From Branchiostoma floridae (lineage: Eukaryota > Chordata > Leptocardii > Amphioxiformes > Branchiostomatidae), in contig NC_049979.1 in assembly GCF_000003815.2 (NCBI RefSeq), forward strand, positions 17,663,117 through 17,727,116: a stretch of 64,000 nt of DNA. Reading direction: 5' to 3'. The notes under the pieces are model-generated. The model saw only the letters and a list, made by a program, of their open reading frames with translations. It searched no databases and was not told where the DNA came from. Positions 34,301 to 47,361 of the stretch are shown here, in pieces (position 1 is the first letter of the stretch; the number at the start of each line of letters is the position of its first letter). Position numbers and translations under genes: made by a program.

Positions 34301-36028
34301 GTGGAAGTTTCATTGCACATGACAAGTAATGAGAAAGCAAGGATAACACTCTGAACACAATGTTACCAACCGACTGTTCAACCATGAACTCGATGTTACC
34401 AACTAACAAAGAATAAACACTCAGACTGCATGTAACTCCTCTTCCTAATGACTATGTATATGTTAACTTTAGTCTTAAATACAGTGCTTTTATCTTTGTT
34501 TGTTCTAGGAGCTCCTTGATTTGTTGTGTTTATTGAAGTCACTCCCACTGAATATTGATACTGCACTACTGTTTTGATTTTGCCCTGGTCTAGGTACTAG
34601 TACTAGTATATATAAAGTGCTAGTGCGTTGTGATCCACACAATGCACAGTGAAGGCGTAGCATATGTTAAAAAGGAGGAGGATACTATTAATCAGAATTA
34701 AGTATTAGGCCAGAGACCTGAGTATTGTGCCTAAAGTACAAATATGCTGCCATTGTTACAATGATAGAAAGAGAAAGGCAGACAATGACAATCCTGTAAA
34801 TGTTCTTGTGTTTTAGCTCTGCGAACAAGTGTTTGTTGAAGGTGGCTCAGTATGCAGCCCAGCTTGAGCAATATCCCAAAGCCATAGAGATCTATGAACA
34901 GGTATGTTACATTGTGAGATTTGGTACATGGTAAGATCTAGAGTGATCTCTAATGTGTTATATCCTCATTGTACTAGACCAAGACCAAGCTTCACTTTGT
35001 CATTGTAGTACACCTGTAAATATTTCTTTCCTTTTTGTCAGTATGTATGCAGTTCAACTGTTTCCTGATTCAGGACTCTTAAGAAGATACAGCAAAACAT
35101 CCAGTGTGTAGACAGATTTTGAAACAAGAATTCAAGATACAAGCTAGTTCTTATTGCACATAATGAGTATTCCCCTTTCTTCAAAGGTTGCAGTGACAGC
35201 CATGGACAACAGCCTTCTCAAGTACAGTGCTAAGGAGTACTTCTTCAAGGCAGCTCTATGTCACTTGTGTGTTGACCTGCTTAATGCTCAGGTATGTACT
35301 TTATTGTAGTTAGGTGATAACATTGATATTATTGATATTCATTGGTTGAGTATGTCGGTTTCATAAGGTATTCAAGAACATGTTAATGCAAGTAGTTCTC
35401 AGGCATTGTTTGACTACTGCAGATTTTTCAGGTTTTATTACTCTGAAGGAACATGTTTTTGTTGTCTGTTTTTACAGCAAGCTGTACAGAAGTATGAAGA
35501 GATGTTTGCAGCTTTCTCAGATACTCGGGAATGTAAACTTCTAAAGGTAGGACAGTAATTTTGTCCCAAATAATATGTCTTTATTTACATATCTTCAGCA
35601 TTTATTAACATAATGTAGTAAAAACTGTTAAGTTGTGATTTTAAACTCTCTCTTCCTCTTGTTCTTGTAGACTTTGATGACAGCTCTGGAGGAGCAGAAT
35701 GCAGACATGTACACAGATGCTGTGAGTACAGCTTGTATCTTATTATCATTGTGAATCTTACAAACATTTAAGTGGGCAACTCCAGTACTATTCTGACTTG
35801 TCACTTTATTACATTTGAAAGGCTATGAATATACATGATGTGTGTGACATGTATGCAGTACATTTGTTGAGCACTTTCAAGAGAAACAAATAGCATACTC
35901 ACTGTACATATGTGCACCTCTTGCAGGTTAAGGACTATGACTCTATTTCTCGGCTGGACCAATGGCTGACAACAATGCTACTGAGGATCAAGAGAACTAT
36001 CTCAGGGGAGATGGAGGATTTACGATAA
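31350..36028 (+). CDS. NAPA: Alpha-SNAP (NSF attachment protein), 11 exons
   Basis: Adaptor that binds SNARE complexes and recruits the ATPase NSF to take them apart after membrane fusion. Exons: 31350-31444, 31579-31658, 32163-32279, 32433-32479, 32673-32750, 33302-33357, 34817-34901, 35187-35291, 35478-35546, 35671-35721, 35927-36028. Phases close to 294 residues; human alpha-SNAP has 295. Recognised by the membrane-binding loop FFGSLFGG, then [85 protein letters not shown], and the NSF-activating C terminus [15 protein letters not shown]...EDLR. The protein is an all-helical TPR-like solenoid. Vertebrates also have beta (NAPB) and gamma (NAPG); this is the alpha/beta type. AATAAA at 37245-37250 gives a 3' UTR of about 1.2 kb. 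Confidence 0.98.
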
Positions 36029-37265
36029 TTACTTCCTCATACGCAGATGTCATACTGCCCAAGGACACATTTGCTAGCAATATATAGCATATTTACCAAT
36101 ATGATCTGCCATCAGTTTTATGGATTGTAGCATCATCACGTTACATGTACTTTTTGTCCTGCAAGGAACAAATGGACAGATTGTCCATTATGTTCCATTG
36201 AAATACACATATATGTGCTTATGCAGAACTGTTGATCTTTCCATCCAGACAGGATTATTTCTTGCTGAAAATTAGCATGATAGATTAGTTTCAGATACAT
36301 GTAGGTAAATGTAAAATGTACTCAAGACGTAGTGCTATGACCATTACACATCCTTGTATATTGTCCTTACTATGTTTAGAATTGTTTTAATCAGTTTAAG
36401 ATAAATTTTGAATTTCTATCTTCAGAACTATTTATTTGGCCATCTGTCTTGCTCTTTGGTCAATGTACAACTGAAGTGTTGGTAAGGATTTTCACTTTTG
36501 TACATTTAATGTTCATTTCACAAGGATGATGTGATGAAAAATAAGTCACTTATTTTTTTTTAAGCTTCAGTAAGCTAAAATGGCTTCAGTAATTCCATAG
36601 ACCTGGCAAACATCCAACTGCATTTGGTTTTGTTGATTTCAAATTGAGTTTTGTAGATGTGATTTTATGGTTATCCAACATTTTCACTTTTTGTTTCGTC
36701 AGGCATATCTAATTCTAAGAAAATACTAATGCAACACCACTGCTTGAAGCCAATACCTAAACAGAAAATGTTTAGAATGCAGAAATTGTGGTATGTAATT
36801 GTAATTGTAGATGTTTAGCTTAGAGAATGAGAAAGCTGGCTCAAAAATATACTTGCTTCTCTAGAAAGGCGTTCAACAAGTACTGCTAAGGTACAGTAGC
36901 TTGCTGTTAGCTGTAGTTTGATACAGATGAATGTTGAACAAGGATTAATAGGCACAAAATCGATTGTTTACGTCACATCTAGTACTTGTAAGATATTGTA
37001 TTGTTGTTGTGTTTGTGCTGTAATGTTGTCTACTTGTATTACAAACCCTGTATTCTAAAAACCATGACTTGGGATATACTGGAAATTGCTCTCATTATAC
37101 CACAGAACTTAAAACCTTAGACAAGTAGTTAATTCAAAATTGTATTGAACTTCCTGTATAAACTATAGTAGAAGTAACTCGAGATATATTGTAAAGACAT
37201 TGTACAGAAAGAATCTGTCATGATACAAGATTATTGATGTTACAAATAAAGTGTTTGGAATATGG
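36029..37265 (+). other. NAPA 3' untranslated region with AATAAA
   Basis: From the TAA at 36026-36028 the stretch is AT-rich without exons. The sense poly(A) signal AATAAA at 37245-37250 is the best candidate 3' end. No protein or RNA gene is recognised. Confidence 0.6.
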
Positions 37266-39622
37266 AGGTCTTTAGGGATGAGGCGTGACCATATTTCGGG
37301 CAAAATTATATGATGTCTTTTGAATATCCACCTAAATTTCAACTACATGTGGTTTATTACTTTGCAGGCAACACCCAATATTGTTGTTAGGTAAGAGAGA
37401 AGGACAAAACATGGACAATTGAGCTGTGACCTGTGTGGGGGCCAACTTGCCCTGCTAAAAGTCAATTCTTTCTGATAGGTTCTGATAGGATACGATCCTC
37501 AACAAACATTTTGACCATGTCTGAAGATTTCATGGCATGAGGAACATGACCCACACAGTACAGATCACAGTTCACCCTTGCTTTTCTTGCCACTCACCTT
37601 CTGTGTTACAAAAGAATGATTGGAATTTAGTCACCACAATGACTGATATGTTGGTGAATATTGATGAAAGGCTTCGTATCATGTAATTGTGCCCCAGAAT
37701 TTGATTTATATTGATTACCCCTTCTACACACTTGACTACAAAAAATGATTTCATGGATCTGTTTGCTTCCAAAATTTTTCTCATTATGATATAGTATTGC
37801 TTTGTTGGATGTAGCACAAGTTGTTTTTATTTGTCACCAGTTTTGGTATTACTGAATTGCTACGATGCATTACAATACATATCTGAGGGCTTGCACAGTA
37901 CGCTTATGTGTCGTAATAAAACTGTCCATTCCTGATTACATTTTTGTACCTATTGTTGACAATAGACAAGTGCTATAACTTTTCTGGACCTGAAATTCTT
38001 TAGAATTTATGTCATAAAAACTTACTTTAAGAGCAAATTTAATTGACTTTCTTATCATATGGGAATTTCTCATTTCATGTGTAACCCACTTCAAGTATCG
38101 GACTTGAAAGATTTTTCCCTTTGTCCCCGATGAAAACTCGCAAATTTAGATTTGATTTGATCAAATTTAAATATTCTATATGAACATCGATATACAAGTA
38201 TGCTGATTTTGTGTGTCATCTGTTTCTCAAGATGACAGAATATCTATATTAGACGTGTCCTCCATACTCCAACATGACAATCAGGTATGGGTTTATTTAC
38301 AGTCAACGGGACAATAAATTCTGAGGGAATCTTGAGCCAGGTGGAACTATCAGGACAGTAACATTTCCAGGAAAATATCCTGATTTCTACATAACAGATT
38401 GTTATGTAAATCTCAGGATGTTGATTGACAGACATAACAGATTGTTTATTGCTAACAAACAAATGTCCTCTACATCCTTTTACAGAAACACTTTATTTCA
38501 AGATTGCAAGGTACATGTAAATGGTGATAGCTAAGCAGCATAACTAGTAACCTTGCGGAGAAGCAACTATGTACATGTATTACATGTTCAGATACATATT
38601 ATCAATATTGGAGACTGCTGTTCAATGTTCATGTGTATTCAGTGTAGTCAAGAAGTAAGCTGATGTTGCAGGCCTTGCAGTACTGTAACTACGCATCTCA
38701 TGAGAACAGCACTTAAACGTGTAACAATGTTGCTATATGACTTGCTTTGTGAATGGTAGGAAATGCCTCCTGGAGACAGATCCCCTATTTAGATTAGCTT
38801 ACAGTTATTTACACTGTACTGACTATATAATATTTACATGTACAATTTGCATGTTACAGTCCGGACATGATAACGATTTTCTCTGTTTACCCTAAAACCC
38901 CACTTGCTTTATTAACATAATGAAGCACATGCTCCAAAGCATAAATACTTAATTACAAAGCATCTGATGAGGCCACCAACAAATATACCACACAAAAGAG
39001 TGAGCCATTGGCATGTGTAATCAGCGATTCCATGATGACATGTTGAATAAACCTCTTTCCAATCAGTGTCCAGTTGGGCAAATAAACAAGTCCTTGGTCT
39101 GTCCCCTTACATACTTGTGTGCTATTGATCACCACACACAAACACTGCTTTTATACATCAAAAAGAGAGCTTAGCTTAAGAAAGCATACCATGGCCTAGT
39201 GTTGGCAGTGGCAACACCTGTCTTACTCATGTAGCTACAAGAAATGTAATATGACAATAACTGCACATACTGTGGTTGATGATATACACATACATGTATT
39301 TCCCACATGTGACATCACACTGCCAAGCACTTTTTACATGACTGGAATATATTGTAATATGCAAGTGGCTCATTTTCTGTTATTTTCCACACTACATAAT
39401 AATTATACTTAAATCTATCATGGACCAATATTAGAACATGTCTGGACACCTTGGATCATTGCACATTATTGAGATGTACAATATTTGTTGCTTTGTTTCC
39501 CAGGTTTATCTTCACTCATTATTGACACATATCATTTCCAGATATACTTTTATATGTGAGTAATTTATATAAAATCCAGCTTGATGTGTATATCTAATAC
39601 AGGATAGCAGACAAGTCTTTTT
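37266..39622. other. Convergent intergenic region NAPA / GOLGA5 3' flanks
   Basis: Probably the 3' UTR of GOLGA5 (- strand). Minus-strand AATAAA signals are readable at 38913-38908 and 38497-38492. Small open frames here have no domain and no splice context. Nothing else recognised. Confidence 0.45.
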
Positions 39623-42600
39623 TTATGGCTGGTCAGGGTGAGGCTGCTTTAAGTCTGAGTGGAACTGTTCACCTGTGTGGATCTCAGGTGTGTAGGTCAG
39701 CAGTACTATCATCACCCACAGGTGCAGCAACACCTGAGAAAAGGGCAACAGGTCATTCAAGAATTGTTCAAAGGTTCCTGGAAAAGTTTATTTTCAAAAG
39801 TTCTTTAAAAAATGGTCACTACATTCCTAGCATAATGTTTGGACAACACAATAAATGTTTACTGTGAAGGAGAAAGTAAAAACTCACCATGTACAAGATG
39901 ACAAAGAGCCTTGCTGTGGGATATCTTCTCAGGAAGACTCCAAGACGAATACTGCAGAGAGAGCAACAAAATTATACTAACAATTAACATGAAGGTAATG
40001 ACAACTGTCATTTTGTCTCTTGAGGTTCAAGAACATACACACGCTTCTGTGCCTACTTGTATATCTTCAAAGGATAGACTTACTATTACATTTTTCTATT
40101 GAATGATGAAAATTGTGTGGCATTATGTCATTCCAACCCAAGCAACTCCCAGTGAAGCTCTAACCTGAATTTGTCTATACTGTTGGCAGCCCTTTTGACT
40201 CTGTTGATGGGACTTGTGCCTGACGGGTCCACTTGTAAGAAAGGGGCAGAGCGGACTCGGGCACCTGCAAGAGGAACAGTGGCTACAACAAACAGTCTGA
40301 GTTATTTGCCCTAACTTTGGGATGGACCAATTCAAAACACAACTGAAAAGGCATTTGTTCCATCTGCCATCAGCACAAAAGGAAAGACAAGATTCTGGAG
40401 TGTTATATCTTAAAAGCACTTAAGCTAGTTCTTCAGCATACATATTTAACTGAAACATCAAGTAATTTCATAAGATGTAATAACCAAGAGCTGCTAAGTC
40501 ATGCTATGTTTCATATCGTTCTTTTCCTTTTCAAAAAAATTAAAATGTCAAAATAATGCAGAATACTTCTCACCATCCTCCTCATCCATCCCACCAACGA
40601 CAGTGTGGCCAGGATGTTTGCCTGCCAGAGGCTGGGCTGCTCGGTATTGTTGCTGCAGGAAAGATGATTGGTACATAATGTTGAGCATACCTGTAAGCTG
40701 TCTCACTTATCAGTTATCACTTCATGTGATACTCTAAGCAGAGGTATTTTTTCCATTGTGTCAACACCTGCCACTTCTAACCATCTTCACAACGACTCTC
40801 CAGCATTTTGTTGGTAAAAAAAGGTAGATGTAAATCTCTTGACAACTGACCTCTAGCCTTTCTAGCTGTAGCACCAGGGAATTCTTCTCTGTACTGAGGG
40901 CTTCCAGCATGGTCTGTTTCTGAATGAGGCTCTCCGTGAGGGAGTGCAGCCGCCCCTCCAGCTCACTCTGGGTTGTAGTGCTCATTGCCTTGGTTGTCAT
41001 CTGGTTCCTTAGCTTCTGAATCTCTTCTTCTCGGTCCTATTTTACAGTTGAAAAGAAGTGTTAAGTGGAACTGTCCCGAACTGAAGGTATGCTTAATGAT
41101 AATGTTCAGATGAAGCTATAAAAAGGAGTCACTATCAAAGTAACTTGATACCTTCAGTCTTGTTTGGAAGGTTGTTTTTTGTTTCACCATTTCTTCTTGG
41201 ATGTAACGCATTTCCTGTGTGAGGAAGCAAAGAAAAATGTTCAACAGCTGGTAATAGAGTACAAATGTGGTGGATATGCATCAGCATCAAAACAAATTAT
41301 TTATGCTAAACCTAACTCTTCATTGAGCATATCACAACACTTCAGAATGACACAACCTGGCAGGAATCCAGGTTAAGGTAAGTTGGCAAATGTCCTCTTA
41401 CTGTAAATAATGTACATGTAGTGAATAGTGCTAGACGTGATGCTACTGAAAGGTAGAGGAACTGCAAATCTGTAGTCCACACACCTGCTTCAGGCTGGCA
41501 AGTTCTGTCTCAGCATCTTCCCTCAGCTGTTTCTCCTGAGACATGTGGTCCTCAAGTTCTCTGATCTGGTGACGTGACATATCAATCTCTGACTGGAGCT
41601 GGGACTCTTGTTCCTAGGAGGTAAATATTTCTTAAGAGTCAGTAAATGCCTATAGTTGGGCAAAAAAAGGTAGCTTTCATACATGTAATAAACTTCAGAT
41701 GAACATAAAAAATTACATTAGAATTTCTTATGGCAATCACTGTTACTTTCTCACTGCTCCTTACCCCTCAGGTTTGAAGAAGCCAGACTTAACCAATCTC
41801 TACCCAGCAGAAGCATGACTATTAGTTATTGTACACTATCACACCTGTAGTTCCAGCCTGGCCTGGTCCAGCTGCATACTGAGGTGTTGGATATCTTCTC
41901 TCTGTAGGTCCCTCTCATGTCTCAGCTCCTCCAACTCCAGCCCCACACTAGCCCCTGCTCCTGCAGCTCCAGAATCCACTTCACTACCGCCTTGACGAAG
42001 ACTATTGATCAGCTTCTCCTTCGACTGGTGCAGAACCAAGGTTTCATATGTTTCAATGTTACTCTTACACTGACTCACCAATGCTAATATAAAATGTGCT
42101 GAAAGCATAACATTTTCACATATAAATAAGTGTCCAAGCTCTGAAAAACAAGAAACTGCTGCCCGTTAATCAACAAATTTTGCACATGCTCACTTACATT
42201 ATCACTGACTTTCCACTTGACCTTTAGCACACTATAGTTGCCATTTTCCCAATTCTCTATTGATTATGACTTTAGTCAGCAGGGAGAAGGGTAATCAGTG
42301 CTTTTTTAAGGAAAGTGCAGTGTATATCAATACAACTCTAACCTGTAGAATCCGTGTTGCCTTCTGCTTGTAATCTGACAGCTCCTGTCTGGCTGACTCT
42401 GCCGTGGCCTTAGCCTTCTCCATGTGTACAGTCAGATCTGATATCCTCTCTACAAGGTAATATGGCTCAGGAAAACTACATCTCATATATACATGACATA
42501 CTCAATATGTTGAGTTGGCTGTACTTTGTAGCATTATGTAACATGCTGTTAATCACATTCCTTATGCTGCAGGTCCTATAGCTACTGCATACAGACACAA

Positions 42601-45600
42601 TGAACTCCAGTGGGTTGCTTTACTGACTTCCTGTTTGAGCTCTAAATATCAAACTGTGATCAATGTAAGAAGGATACTCTTGTCGTCCTGGACCTGTTTC
42701 TGTGCAGATGTGAGAGACTCAGCCATACTGTGTCTGTCTGCCTCCAGCTTGTGTTGTCTTTCCATGGCCTCATTCTGGACAAGAAGCAAAGGTAAGTTGT
42801 CATACCTTAGAGCAGCTTACTGGGAAATTTGAAAATGTCTCTATCCTTGATACATCTGTTCAATGTAGGGGTATTTCTAGACTAAGCAAAACTCAGGAAT
42901 TCATCATGCTATATTAGACAGCAATCTACCTTACCACCTTAAACAGTTCTGACATTTGCATATAGTTAGTGCCTTCATAGCTACAAAGATCTGAGCAATC
43001 TGGGAAAACTCAGTAACACTACAAAAAAAGTTTTGCCAGACCTGAGCTATTTTGTAAGACTCCTGTTCTCTCTTCAGGGCAGCCTCTGCCTCATGCAGCT
43101 TCTCCCTCAGACTGTCCAATGCCTGGCTGTGGATCCCACTGGAATCACTATGGTCTCTCAGGATCCTACATTTAAGTGTGGGAAAGAACCATTCTTATTG
43201 TGCAACAGATTACAGCAAAGGAATCAATATAAACAGCAGATGCAAGTTCACCCTATATACTAAGTATAGTCACATACTGGTAGCTGACGCTAGATCATAC
43301 AAAGGTAACTTCTCACTGAATGAAACACAGCTACAGGAGTTGTATAAAGGCTGTCTGATGATAGCTACATGGTACATGAGCTACTCTCACCTGTCCTTCT
43401 CACTCTGCAGCTCTTCCACCATGGTCCTCTTGGCCTTGAGTTCCTGGTCAGCCTCGTCCAGCCTGACCTTCAGTACGGCCAGCTGGGCATCCTTGGTGGT
43501 GATGGCCTCCGTCAGGTCCTCCTCTCGTGACCGCAGCTCACGGATAATCCTGTCTGTCTGGGACGCCCCTGACGACATGGTGTCCAGTCGCTGTTTGGTA
43601 CGTGTCACTTCTGAAATGTTCAGCGGAAGTGATATATCTCACAACTTCAACATGTATTTATTCAATTATTTATCAAAATTCCCAACAATATGTACATTTT
43701 GTATAGTTGCTATATTACTAACCTCCATAATGTTGGACCAAATAGAAGTTATATTTGGATAATCCTTTTTTCTGTATTTTCCTCTTTAGTTTTATGATCA
43801 ATGACATTTTTAACGTCAACAAAAGGACAACAAAATCCAACCATCTTCACCTGCTTTCAATTGGAATTTTTTCCCCTTTCAATACAAAACCCTTCCCTTT
43901 AGTCATCACATTGTGTGATAAAGGTAACATGTGATGGTAGAAGGGAGACTACCACCCACCTTCCTGGGCAGCCTTGCACCTCTGGATGAGGGAGGTCATC
44001 TCCTGGTTCAGGGAGGCCACCTCTGACCTTAGCAGGTTGTTCTCCAGTGTCAAGGAGGATACCTGTACAGCGTGGCATACACATCTAAATCTGACCAACT
44101 GAAACAAGATTCTTGAACTAGTTTAACTGTAATATCAAACACAAAAATTGGAATCACCCAAATTTGTGACTGAACAGGTGAGTCCAATTTTTGTGTTGGA
44201 TATTACAATTGAACTATTTCAAGAATGACTTCTACCAACACAGATGAACTTTCAAGCTAAGATATAGCATTGCTTGCCACCCTTAAGCTTGTGGATACCA
44301 CACTAGAGTATTCTTGTGTCATAGTTTTCATCAACAAGGGAGAGAATAGTCCCTTTGAATCCTACCCGGTAACAGAGCTCAATGCCAACTTCAATATGCT
44401 GGGAACAAAAGTCCCACTATAGAAGCTATAATGTTGGTACCTGTTGTCTGAGAGGCTGGTCATCACTGGACTCACTGCTGGTTGGCAAGCCATCACTGCC
44501 ATCAGAACTACCATTTGTTGTAGGTTCGCTGGATGGGGGCTCACTGATGTCTGTCACAGTCTGGGACATTTCCCCTGAGTTTGCATGAGACAAGATTTAT
44601 GTGATGTTGTGCAATGCTAGTGTGTTTGTCTGCTCCTATTTGCACAGAAATGTTCTTTGTAATCAAGCACAACTCTTTTAGTGACAGACTAGTCACTAGT
44701 CACTAGCTCTTTAACCTTCTTTAATTTCAATCATTAGTTTACCACTAGCAAATACGATAATTTCATTTACCTTCAAAGTTGTTAAAACAGTTAAAGATGT
44801 TCCAATCTTAATGTAATACAATCCAATCTAGAATTTCTGCAGGTTGAGTTCAAAGTAAAGTGTTGAAAGTACACAAAGTTATATCAAGCCTTACACAGGG
44901 TCAGTTGGGGAAAACAGCTTTTTCAATAAAAATTTCACATCAATATAATGTTTATCACATACTTTCTGTACAGTTCATTTATTTGACTTCATTTAATAAG
45001 CAAAAGTTAACTAGGTGTTTATATTTTGTTCCATGTTGGAAAAAAGTACATGCAAATTTTTAAATGCTACTGTTCAGTACCAAATAAAATACTTTTGTAT
45101 ACACATCACAAATTGGAACATTTTGATTTAAAAGTTTTAAGTTAAGATTAATTCAAAAGTAACTTGTCGTAGCTTTTCATGTCCATTCCTTCTTTTACTT
45201 ATGCAAGTGGCAAAAAAATTGTTCTCTTTAAAGTTGACAATAACAATATTAGTGTAGTAACCTGGCATTTTGCTCTGCAACATTTGTGTGTAGATAGTTC
45301 TGACAAAAAGTTGCAATATTAAGTGTCTGTGATTAGTAAGAAGAAGCCTGCCACCATGCAACCTTGTCACCCAGGACTGCAAGAATGTCACACCTACCAC
45401 TCCCAGTCTGCTGCACAGAGGGGGTAGGCATCACATTCTCTGCAACAAAACCACATGGTTGGGCCATGGTGTGGGCATGGTTAGATTGCAGGAGAAGATT
45501 GCATTGCATTTAGATCTTTTAATGAGAGCAATGTTACTTATTTCTTTTAATCTGCAGCACAAGCAGTATAATAAAAAAAGTAGGTAGATTTGTATTTCTC

Positions 45601-46577
45601 CGTTTTTTGCTAGACATATGCAAGCGGTATCTATTTTTGTGCTAACAGTTCTACTGCATTTTGTATTTATTCAAATTTGTTATTTTAACTTAGTGATGTA
45701 TATAATCTCTGAACACATGGCAAAATCAAAATTTTCAAACTGGTTTAATCCTTGTTTATGAAGAGCAAACAAATATTCCCACAGCCTATTGCTAATTGGG
45801 GCATTAAGGTTGCTAAATGTGTAATGTTAGGCATCCCCAGGACGTGCTGAATCCTGTCTTCTTTGTATTGTGCACTGATATCTTTTTTATTTTCTTTAGC
45901 AAAACACCATGTTATGTTAGATTTGTACTGTATCTGTGTTGTAGTTTATGATTAGCAGATGAAAAGATATGTCTGTTCCACAGATGTCAAAGCCTTTGAT
46001 TTACTTCCAAAGGCAAAAAGATAAGATACCCACCCTTTGCCTCCACTGCCATGGAGCTGTACGATGTACTGCCTTCTGTGTATGCTGACACTGAGGAGGA
46101 ATCACTGGATTGTCTGGAGTGCTTCCCACCTGTGGAACTGGGCTCAGCGGCCCTTGTGACATCCCTTTTCTTCTCCGCTGCTGGAAAGGTGTTTGGGCTA
46201 TTAAGGAATTCAAAAAGTTTCTCATCTTCGTCCCTAGGTTTCTTCCTCCCATAAGCCCTCTGTGGGGAGCCCTGGGAGATTGTCCCTAGGCTGGGGACGC
46301 GGGGAATCCCGCTGGCTGTCCGAGGGCTGGACAGGCTCACCATACTTGCTGAGGTGTGCAGAGCCTGTGTCTCCATCCGGGGTGGTTCAGGAGGTCCGGG
46401 CCTCTCATACCTGGCCGTCTCCACATGGTGGCTCCTCTGCACCCCTGGGGCTGGCTGGCTGGGCACGGACTTCCCCGTCTCTCCCTCCCCCTCAGCCTGC
46501 AGGGCCTGGGCAGCAGTCTGGTCAACCTTATTCAGGAGTGCCTCAGCTTTACCAGCAAAGTCTGATATCCAAGACAT
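39623..46577 (-). CDS. GOLGA5: Golgin-84, 16 coding exons
   Basis: Tail-anchored Golgi coiled-coil tether for COPI vesicles within the Golgi stack. Exons in transcript order: 46577-46034, 45439-45398, 44574-44441, 44062-43960, 43610-43391, 43165-43042, 42774-42678, 42449-42343, 42024-41845, 41613-41485, 41214-41152, 41036-40851, 40652-40574, 40264-40165, 39951-39888, 39733-39623. Phases close to 760 residues; human has 731. Features: N-terminal MSWISDFAGKAEALLNKVDQ, a serine-rich disordered stretch, a long coiled coil (LTEAITTKDAQLAVLKVRLDEAD, KREQESYKIAQ, DYKQKATRILQ-SKEKLINSL, SLIQKQTMLEALSTEKNSL in pieces), then KRAANSIDKF, RLGVFLRRYPTARLFVILYM, and the anchor VLLHLWVMIVLLTYTPE. A 3' splice acceptor at 46598-46600 implies a separate 5' non-coding exon upstream. 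Shares its promoter region with DPH6. Confidence 0.97.
44110..44225. repeat. Short hairpin element in GOLGA5 intron
   Basis: Two arms of about 50 bp (44110-44159 and 44176-44225) are inverted copies with roughly six mismatches, both holding the word CAACACAAAAATTGGA or its one-base variant, around a loop of about 16 bp. Almost the whole element is stem. A tiny MITE is likely; when transcribed it would fold into a long hairpin. Confidence 0.75.
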
Positions 46578-46597
46578 GGCTGAGACTTCACCTCACC

Positions 46598-47361
46598 CTG
46601 CAATCAGAAATCACAATCAAGGCTCTGCAAGAGGATATACAGAATTAATGGAGTTCATTGGACAGGTTAAAAGAAACTTAGAAAATCCTTTGCTATCTGG
46701 TCTTGCGCCTACCCTATCCCCGCCCACCACAAATAGCTGAATCTGATGTAATCTAAGGTTATTTACTTCTTCTCACAGCACATAACGGGGGGTGCTGTAA
46801 ATAAATACTACCTATAATTTTGTAAACAATCACGTCCTTCTAGATCTTTGATTCTCCGAGCTTCTCTTCCTGTCACCAACAGAAAATTCTTAAATTTCAG
46901 ACATCCAAGAACAAGCTCATATCTAACATGATAATACCCAAACGACAACGAAAATACACGAAAACATCCAAAATATTTTGTCGAAAATCGAAAAGTGCGA
47001 ATCAGGAAGCCAGCTGGAGATTTATTTTCAGTCAGTGTGATAAAAGACGGCCAAGCCACGAAAAATGTATATCATCTTAATATCAAGATAAAAAATCTAC
47101 CTTGTACCTTTCAGTTGGTAATCAGCTACAGGGTTTTTAACACCTAGAAAGGGAAAGTTTGCTCGTACTTGGACTCTCCAGCGGACGAAAACATGGCGAC
47201 GTGTAAATCGTGACGTCAGAGTGAACTTCGAGCTTTCACCTTTGACATCAGCATGGCCGTCGACGAAAGACAGCGTGAAAGTTTGAAGAAGATATAAATT
47301 CTTGCCAGTCTACAGTCAATTTTACCCCCAATACCCACAAAAAAGAAAGGCATAGATAATA
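46598..47361. promoter_or_regulatory. Bidirectional promoter GOLGA5 / DPH6 with CRE site
   Basis: The start codons of the two divergent genes are 784 bp apart. A perfect CRE, TGACGTCA, lies at 47211-47218, with ACATGGCGACG about 20 bp to its left. The GOLGA5 5' non-coding exon must lie here; a possible minus-strand donor (GAAAG before GTACAAGG) is near 47115-47120, but this is weak. No TATA box is evident for DPH6. Confidence 0.55.

Noticed and set aside
46262-46740. Two 128-codon frames on the + strand
   Set aside because: Antisense shadows of GOLGA5 exon 1, whose GC-rich coding sequence keeps other frames open.
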